Origin: Betaproteobacteria bacterium
Lineage (GTDB): Bacteria > Pseudomonadota > Gammaproteobacteria > Burkholderiales > Burkholderiaceae_E
Direction: 5' to 3'
DNA length: 10,530 nt
Assembly: GCA_009925965.1 (NCBI GenBank)
Contig: RFPW01000060.1
Span: 1 to 10,530 of the forward strand
Shown here: positions 6,319 to 10,530 of the stretch, one piece after another
Layout of the letters: each line of letters opens with the position of its first letter
Numbering within the stretch: the stretch's first letter is position 1
Notes under the pieces: model-generated
Databases searched by the model: none
Told to the model about the DNA's origin: nothing
The model's input: the letters and a program-made list of their open reading frames with translations, nothing else
Program-made: the position numbers and the translations under genes

Positions 6319-6972
6319 ATGATTCGCCTGAATTTTTTGAAGGTCGTGGTTGCCTTGTCGCTCGGCTCGATGGCGGCAGCGTTTGCTGTGGCCGCGCCCG
6401 CTGCATCCGCCACAGCGGATCCTGCCGCTGGTCAAAAGGTCGCCGAACAGGTCTGTGCCGCGTGCCACGGAGCGGATGGCAACAGCACTTCTCCAGCGAA
6501 TCCTAAGCTGGCTGGTCAGCATGCTGATTACCTCGCCAAGCAGTTGAGTAACTTTCGGGTTCAGGCTCCGGCAACCGTGGCAGAACGTCAGAACGCTGTG
6601 ATGGCGGGGTTTGCGGCCACCTTGTCCGATGCAGATATGCGTAATCTCGCCAGTTGGTTTGAGTCCCAAAAACTGAAGCCAGCCGTCGCACGAGACAAGG
6701 CGCTCTCAGACGCTGGCCTGCAGATTTATCGCCGGGGTATCCCGGAGAAAAACGTACCTGCCTGTGCGGGGTGCCATGCGCCCAACGGGGGCGGGATTCC
6801 CGCGCAATACCCTCGCCTCCAGGGCCAATGGGCCGACTACACCGAGGCGCAGTTGGTTGGAATGCGACAGGGTGGGGTGCGGCGTAACAGCGCGCAGATG
6901 ACCACGATCGCCACACGATTGACGGACCGCGAAATCAAGGCGGTGGCGGAATACGTCGCGGGCTTGCGTTGA
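6319..6972 (+). CDS. Cytochrome c4-type dihaem cytochrome c
   Basis: The product is a 217-residue periplasmic electron carrier with two haems, normally passing electrons from the bc1 complex towards terminal oxidases. A Sec signal peptide covers about residues 1-26 (MIRLNFLKVVVALSLGS, then AFAVAA). Two c-type haem sites are seen: CAACH (46-50) and CAGCH (149-153). Likely axial methionines are M95 (NAVMAGFAATL) and M194 (SAQMTTIATRL), one for each repeat half. The ATG at 6319 has GGAG (6309-6312) six bases upstream. The frame is open far upstream to 5644, but that part runs antisense to engB and is not cytochrome. The gene diverges from engB, and msrP follows with a TTGA overlap. In related bacteria, from memory, the cytochrome maturation genes resB and ccsB often follow c4; here they do not. 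Confidence 0.94.
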   Translation: MIRLNFLKVVVALSLGSMAAAFAVAAPAASATADPAAGQKVAEQVCAACHGADGNSTSPANPKLAGQHADYLAKQLSNFRVQAPATVAERQNAVMAGFAATLSDADMRNLASWFESQKLKPAVARDKALSDAGLQIYRRGIPEKNVPACAGCHAPNGGGIPAQYPRLQGQWADYTEAQLVGMRQGGVRRNSAQMTTIATRLTDREIKAVAEYVAGLR

Positions 6973-7958
6973 TCGTCCGCCCGCCGGTCGGATCGGAGAT
7001 TACGCCGAGAGTTGTCGTTGAAGATCGGGGTAAACATCCGATTGAGCATCGGCGTCTGTGGCTGCGTGCGAGCGCTGCCGGACTGGCGACGGTGCCAGCG
7101 ACCTGGCTTACTGAAGCGTCCGCGCAGGCGCCGGCACCTTCGGGGCACGGCTTAATGCCCCTGCCCGCACGGCCAAGCGCGTGGTCGACCATGGAGAAGC
7201 CGACCTCGCATCGGGATGTCACGTCCTACAATAATTTTTACGAATTCGGCACCGGTAAGGACGATCCTGAGCGCAATGCGCGCCAATTCAAGACTCGGCC
7301 CTGGACCGTAGAGGTCGGTGGTGAAGTTGCCCGCGCAAAGACGTTTGACCTCGATGAACTCCTGCGCCTGGCCCCCATGGAAGAGCGCATCTATCGCATG
7401 CGGTGCGTCGAGGGGTGGTCGATGGTCATTCCTTGGGTTGGCTTTTCGTTTGCCGAATTGGCGCGTCGGGTCGAGCCCACTGGCCAGGCCAAGTATGTCG
7501 AATTCACCTCACTTGCCGACCCCAAGCAGATGGTTGGCGTCAATCGAAAAGTACTCGATTGGCCATATACCGAGGGCCTGCGACTCGATGAGGCGATGAA
7601 TCCGCTGACGCTCCTGGGTTTTGGGCTTTACGGCGAGGTTTTGCCGAATCAGAACGGTGCGCCGGTGCGACTCGTTGTGCCGTGGAAGTATGGCTTCAAG
7701 AGCGCCAAGTCCCTGGTCCGGATCCGATTCGTTCGCGAGCAGCCCCAGACGAGTTGGCTGCGCAGCGCGCCGCAAGAGTATGGTTTTTATGCCAACGTGA
7801 ATCCCGACGTGGATCACCCGCGATGGTCGCAGGCATCCGAGCGTCGTATTGGCGACGATGGTTTTCTGCAAAAAAAGCGGCGTACCCTCCCCTTCAACGG
7901 GTATGCCGAGCAGGTCGCTTCGCTCTACACCGGGATGGACTTGCGGCGGCTGTTTTAG
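6969..7958 (+). CDS. msrP: Periplasmic methionine sulfoxide reductase, molybdopterin subunit MsrP (YedY)
   Basis: MsrP carries a molybdopterin cofactor and reduces methionine sulfoxide in oxidised periplasmic proteins. It has 329 residues. The N-terminus (PVGSEITP) matches the family start. A twin-arginine region follows (RRLWLRAS, R28-R29) with an Ala-rich stretch to about A52, indicating folded export through Tat. C146 in YRMRCVEGWSMVIPW is the expected molybdenum ligand, and conserved NNFYEFG (88-94) and VVPWKYGFKS (236-245) are present. The only start fitting the family is TTG at 6969, whose last bases form the c4 stop (TTGA overlap); no clear ribosome-binding site is seen, so coupling to the cytochrome gene is likely. 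The usual membrane haem partner MsrQ is not between this gene and lysA. The electron donor is therefore elsewhere or different. Confidence 0.94.
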   Translation: MIVRPPVGSEITPRVVVEDRGKHPIEHRRLWLRASAAGLATVPATWLTEASAQAPAPSGHGLMPLPARPSAWSTMEKPTSHRDVTSYNNFYEFGTGKDDPERNARQFKTRPWTVEVGGEVARAKTFDLDELLRLAPMEERIYRMRCVEGWSMVIPWVGFSFAELARRVEPTGQAKYVEFTSLADPKQMVGVNRKVLDWPYTEGLRLDEAMNPLTLLGFGLYGEVLPNQNGAPVRLVVPWKYGFKSAKSLVRIRFVREQPQTSWLRSAPQEYGFYANVNPDVDHPRWSQASERRIGDDGFLQKKRRTLPFNGYAEQVASLYTGMDLRRLF

Positions 7959-8094
7959 GCGTGGTCTCGAACCCGCTGGTCGGGTTGGGAAATCCCCGGA
8001 AGCCGTGACCCGTTGGTTAGAAGCCCCGGCCGGTCATCACCCACACTCAGCGGCATCGGCCGCTTCCGCGGTCGTCCTTCTCAAGGAACGGTCG
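7959..8094. other. Short intergenic region between msrP and the lipoprotein gene
   Basis: The 136 bases hold a small hairpin (AACCCG 7970-7975, loop CTGGT, CGGGTT 7981-7986) followed by the near-palindrome GGGAAATCCCC, without a T-run. I see no clear promoter. The downstream reading frame is open through this stretch but has no plausible start with a ribosome-binding site before 8095. Confidence 0.4.
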
Positions 8095-9099
8095 ATGGGA
8101 ATCTTTGCAGACAGTTGCGGACGAGTACTGCTCACCGTTTTCCCGGCTGTCTTATTCCTCTCCGGTTGTAGCGGCGGGGTGTCGGACGGCGGGTCGGCCG
8201 AGGATTTGAGTGCCAGCGGCAACGCCGCAACCATCAAAACCGTGACCTATGGGCGGGTTACTGACGTGGGGACTGGCATCACGGTCAGCGGCGTTCGCTA
8301 TGACCACTCGGCCGCGAGTCACTCTGACGATCAGGGCTCGGCGCTGCGTGGGGACGACATTGCGCTCGGGATGATCGTCGCTCTGGAGGGCGATGTCGAT
8401 GCCACCGGCGTTCGGGGGGTCGCGCGCAAGGTCGTCGTTGTTGACGATATCGTAGCGCCCCTGGTCGGGGTCGACCTTGTCGCCCGAACCGTGACCGTTG
8501 CCGGTGCCAGAGCCTTGGTAAGCAACACCACGGTGTTGGTCGGGTTCACCTCTCTCGAGGCACTGGCGACCCATCTAGGGGAACTCGTTGTCCTGCATGG
8601 CCCGATGGCCGATTCCGGTGTCATGGGGGCGACGCGGATCGAGTTGCGCGGGGTGGCACTTGCCGGCCGTTGGTTCAAAGGGCGCGGTGTGGTGCGCCGG
8701 CTGGATGCCACCCTCACCGACTTTGAACTTGGCCCCGAAGGTGCAGTGGCCAAGGTTTGCTACTGCCATAGCCTGCGCAATCCGGCCGATCCGGCGATTG
8801 GTGAAGGGCGCACGATCCGGATCTGGTCGCTTACGAGTCCGGTGGCGGGCACTGCGCAACTGTGGGTCTCGGATCAGGCGCGCGTCATCGGGATTCCCAC
8901 CCTCGCAACGAACGTCCATGTCGAATTGGATGGAATCTGGACTGCGAATGCTGGGACCAGCGGGCAGATCGGCGACTATCCGGTCGACCTTTCGGCCCTG
9001 AGTGCTGACCGGATGGTGAAACCCGTTGCCGGTCAGGCCATTGCGGTCAAAGGCACGTGGTTCAACGGGCGGGTAGTGGCCACCCGCGCGACGCTCTGA
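8095..9099 (+). CDS. Predicted lipoprotein with DUF5666-like repeats
   Basis: The product is a 334-residue secreted protein of unknown function. Residues 1-25 form a lipoprotein signal with lipobox LSGC (C25); Ser at +2 fits outer-membrane sorting. The mature part is almost wholly beta-strand-like and repeats the DUF5666 pattern: GRVTDVGTGITVSGVRYDHS (53-72), DDIALGMIVALEGD (87-100), then a second module (LVGVDLVARTVTVAGARALV, LGELVVLHGP) and a third (GRWFKGRGVVRRLDATLTDF onwards). The last module ends with IAVKGTWFNGRVVATR. An unusual CYC (C222, C224) lies in VAKVCYCHS. The ATG at 8095 has AAGGA (8083-8087) seven bases upstream and is followed at once by the signal peptide, so it is preferred over the longer open frame from 7849. 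It lies 136 bases after msrP. The family call is by pattern memory; no enzyme motif is seen. Confidence 0.8.
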   Translation: MGIFADSCGRVLLTVFPAVLFLSGCSGGVSDGGSAEDLSASGNAATIKTVTYGRVTDVGTGITVSGVRYDHSAASHSDDQGSALRGDDIALGMIVALEGDVDATGVRGVARKVVVVDDIVAPLVGVDLVARTVTVAGARALVSNTTVLVGFTSLEALATHLGELVVLHGPMADSGVMGATRIELRGVALAGRWFKGRGVVRRLDATLTDFELGPEGAVAKVCYCHSLRNPADPAIGEGRTIRIWSLTSPVAGTAQLWVSDQARVIGIPTLATNVHVELDGIWTANAGTSGQIGDYPVDLSALSADRMVKPVAGQAIAVKGTWFNGRVVATRATL

Positions 9100-9111
9100 A
9101 GCGGGCTTTTT
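9083..9111 (+). terminator. Possible weak intrinsic terminator
   Basis: CCCGC (9083-9087) can pair with GCGGG (9101-9105) across a 13-base loop, followed by C and five T (9107-9111). It spans the stop codon of the lipoprotein gene and faces the convergent lysA. The five-pair stem is short, so this is tentative. Confidence 0.4.
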
Positions 9112-9139
9112 GTGGGGGCATTGGCTGCGGGAGTGTCGG

Positions 9140-10450
9140 TTAATTCGGAGGCAGCGGCTGTTCGCTCGCGAAGAGGTCCTGAACCGATTCGCGCGGCCGC
9201 GCCACATGCATGCGGGCACCGTCGATTAGAACTTCAGCGGGCCTCGGTCTGGAGTTGTAGTTTGACGCCATGGTCATACCATACGCCCCGGCACAGCCAA
9301 TGGCCAGCAGATCGCCTTCGGCCAAGGCCAGCGTACGGCCCCGGGCCAACCAGTCGCCACTTTCGCAAACGGGGCCGACCAGGTCGAACACCTGAGGCGG
9401 GCGATCCGTGCGCTCGGTGACGGCTTCGACAGGGTGCCACGCTTCGTAAAGGGCGGGGCGCATCAGGTCGTTCATGGCCGCATCGACGACCGCAAAGTGA
9501 CGTGTCCCATTGTCTTTGAGGTACTCCACACGCGTCAGTAACAGGCCCGCTTCGGCGACAAGCGCGCGGCCGAATTCAAAGATCACCTCAACCCCGGCCC
9601 GCTGTGGTTTGACCGCGCGCCACCGATCGACGTGATCAAGCAGTTGGGTCAGAAAGGCGCCTCGGTCCGGTGGAGTTTCGGTGTCGTAACGGATCCCGAG
9701 CCCACCCCCGAGGTCGAGGTGGTGCAGTGAGATTCCATCGGCTTCGAGCGCATCGGCTAGGGTCAACACCCGATGCAGGGCATCAAGAAAGGGCGCAGTC
9801 TCGACGATCTGGGAGCCGATATGGCAATCGATGCCGACGATTTCGATCCCTTCGAGGGTCGCGGCATGGGCGTAGACCGACCGCGCCTGGTCGTGTGCGA
9901 TGCCGAACTTGTTTTCCCGTAAACCGGTTGAGATGTATGGGTGGGTGCCGGCGTCGACATCGGGATTGACCCGGATTGAAATCGGCGCGCGCCGCCCTAA
10001 TGACCGGGCGATCGCATCAATGCGGTCGAGTTCGGCCGCGCTTTCGACATTGAAACACTTGACGCCGATTTCGAGCGCCCGTTGGATTTCGGTGTGGGAC
10101 TTGCCCACACCGGAGAAGACGACACGGGCGGGATTGCCGCCAATGGCGAGCACGCGTTCCAGTTCGCCGCCCGACACGATGTCGAAACCGGCCCCTTGAC
10201 GGGCCAGTAGATCGAGGACGGCCAGATTGGAGTTCGCTTTCATGGCGAAGCACAGCAGAACGTTCCGGCCTGCGGCGGCACTGGCGAAACTGGCAAAAGC
10301 CGCCTCGATCGCAGCCCGCGAGTACACATAGGTCGGGGTCCCGTGGGCTTGAGCGATGGCGGTCAGTGGCACCTGTTCGCAATGCAGTTCGCCGCTTTGG
10401 TGTTCGCTATGGTGTTCGCGATTTTGGCGGTTCAGGGCAAGTCGATTCAT
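9140..10450 (-). CDS. lysA: Diaminopimelate decarboxylase
   Basis: This PLP-dependent enzyme of fold type III converts meso-diaminopimelate to L-lysine, the last step of lysine synthesis, in the cytoplasm. It has 436 residues, slightly long because of an N-terminal His/Glu/Gln-rich stretch (residues 8-25). The PLP lysine is K71 (FAMKANSN). Other conserved elements are HIGSQ (210-214), the phosphate-binding GGGLG (248-252), CESGD (362-366) and GAYGMTMASNYN (388-399). The motif usually read as EPGR is EFGR here (E292-R295). The start ATG at 10450 has no clear ribosome-binding site and overlaps, as ATGA, the stop of a possible upstream frame, which suggests translational coupling. No other plausible start lies nearby. 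The 3' end converges on the lipoprotein gene with 40 bases between. Confidence 0.96.
   Translation of the reverse strand: MNRLALNRQNREHHSEHQSGELHCEQVPLTAIAQAHGTPTYVYSRAAIEAAFASFASAAAGRNVLLCFAMKANSNLAVLDLLARQGAGFDIVSGGELERVLAIGGNPARVVFSGVGKSHTEIQRALEIGVKCFNVESAAELDRIDAIARSLGRRAPISIRVNPDVDAGTHPYISTGLRENKFGIAHDQARSVYAHAATLEGIEIVGIDCHIGSQIVETAPFLDALHRVLTLADALEADGISLHHLDLGGGLGIRYDTETPPDRGAFLTQLLDHVDRWRAVKPQRAGVEVIFEFGRALVAEAGLLLTRVEYLKDNGTRHFAVVDAAMNDLMRPALYEAWHPVEAVTERTDRPPQVFDLVGPVCESGDWLARGRTLALAEGDLLAIGCAGAYGMTMASNYNSRPRPAEVLIDGARMHVARPRESVQDLFASEQPLPPN
10398..10421. repeat. Two-copy 12-base tandem repeat in lysA
   Basis: TGGTGTTCGCTA (10398-10409) is followed directly by TGGTGTTCGCGA (10410-10421), with one mismatch. 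It lies in the 5' end of lysA, keeps frame, and encodes the REHH-SEHQ stretch of the unusual N-terminus (residues 10-18 or so). It looks like a slippage duplication. Confidence 0.75.
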
Positions 10451-10530
10451 GGACGATTCTGGCCGCTTTGTAAGGAGGGCTCCAGACGCAGCGGAATTGC
10501 TTGGATGGGTTGTGGGGGGGTGGCGTTGGG
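10447..10530 (-). CDS. Possible C-terminal end of a Pro-rich protein, perhaps LptM
   Basis: Reading into the window from the right edge on the minus strand, a frame stays open for 27 codons (PNATPPQPIQAIPL, then RLEPSLQSGQNRP) and stops with TGA inside the ATGA shared with the lysA start. The small lipoprotein gene lptM, whose product ends in a Pro-rich tail, commonly sits just upstream of lysA in related bacteria, so this may be its end. All three minus-strand frames are open in this short stretch, so the frame choice rests only on the overlap, composition and context. Confidence 0.35.
   Translation of the reverse strand, partial: PNATPPQPIQAIPLRLEPSLQSGQNRP

Noticed and set aside
6199..6669. 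N-terminal extension of engB opposite cytochrome c4
   Set aside because: The extra 157 residues are antisense to a certain gene and lack family similarity. EngB proteins begin at about MTLL.
7849..8094. Upstream extension of the lipoprotein frame into msrP
   Set aside because: The lipoprotein signal must be N-terminal and begins at 8095 with a good AAGGA site.
8575..9219. A 214-codon minus-strand frame under the lipoprotein gene
   Set aside because: It is an antisense shadow of high-GC coding DNA, crosses the lysA stop, and shows no domain.

Overview
The window reads as chromosomal core DNA of a GC-rich proteobacterium, most likely a betaproteobacterium (Burkholderiales or a relative). The C-terminal end of RpoA is of betaproteobacterial type (ends GMKLENWPPAGL). 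The gene content rpoA-rplQ / hemB-engB / cytochrome c4 / msrP / lysA also matches, from memory, the neighbourhood common in that class. This assignment is inference from remembered families, not a database result.

Layout: (1) 1-1188, the 3' end of the ribosomal alpha operon: rpoA, truncated at the left edge, then rplQ. (2) 1189-1547, a 359-base gap holding an unusual tandem array of GGGNCC boxes with a 13-15 base period and a strong hairpin. (3) 1548-4536, two plus-strand cyclic-di-GMP genes: a GAF-GGDEF protein with every diguanylate cyclase signature, then a PAS-like/GGDEF/EAL protein whose GGDEF looks inactive and whose EAL looks intact. Together they form a likely make-and-break pair. (4) 4526-6198, a minus-strand engB-hemB operon (GTPase for 50S assembly, then porphobilinogen synthase) joined by an ATGA overlap. 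hemB overlaps the EAL gene tail to tail. (5) 6199-6318, a divergent promoter region with a palindromic TACAAT core. (6) 6319-7958, cytochrome c4 and msrP on the plus strand, overlapping by TTGA, followed by 8095-9099, a lipoprotein of DUF5666 type. (7) 9140-10450, lysA on the minus strand, convergent with the lipoprotein. A possible lptM tail runs off the right edge.

How the genes relate: most are housekeeping (transcription, translation, ribosome assembly, haem, lysine/cell wall, periplasmic electron transfer and protein repair). HemB supplies haem precursor, and cytochrome c4 is a haem protein encoded next door. MsrP repairs oxidised periplasmic methionines, but its usual membrane electron donor MsrQ is not between msrP and lysA. 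The accessory material consists of the repeat array, the cyclic-di-GMP pair and the DUF5666 lipoprotein. No mobile element, CRISPR array, tRNA or rRNA was seen. The strongest candidate for something undescribed is the GGGNCC array between rplQ and the cyclic-di-GMP genes.
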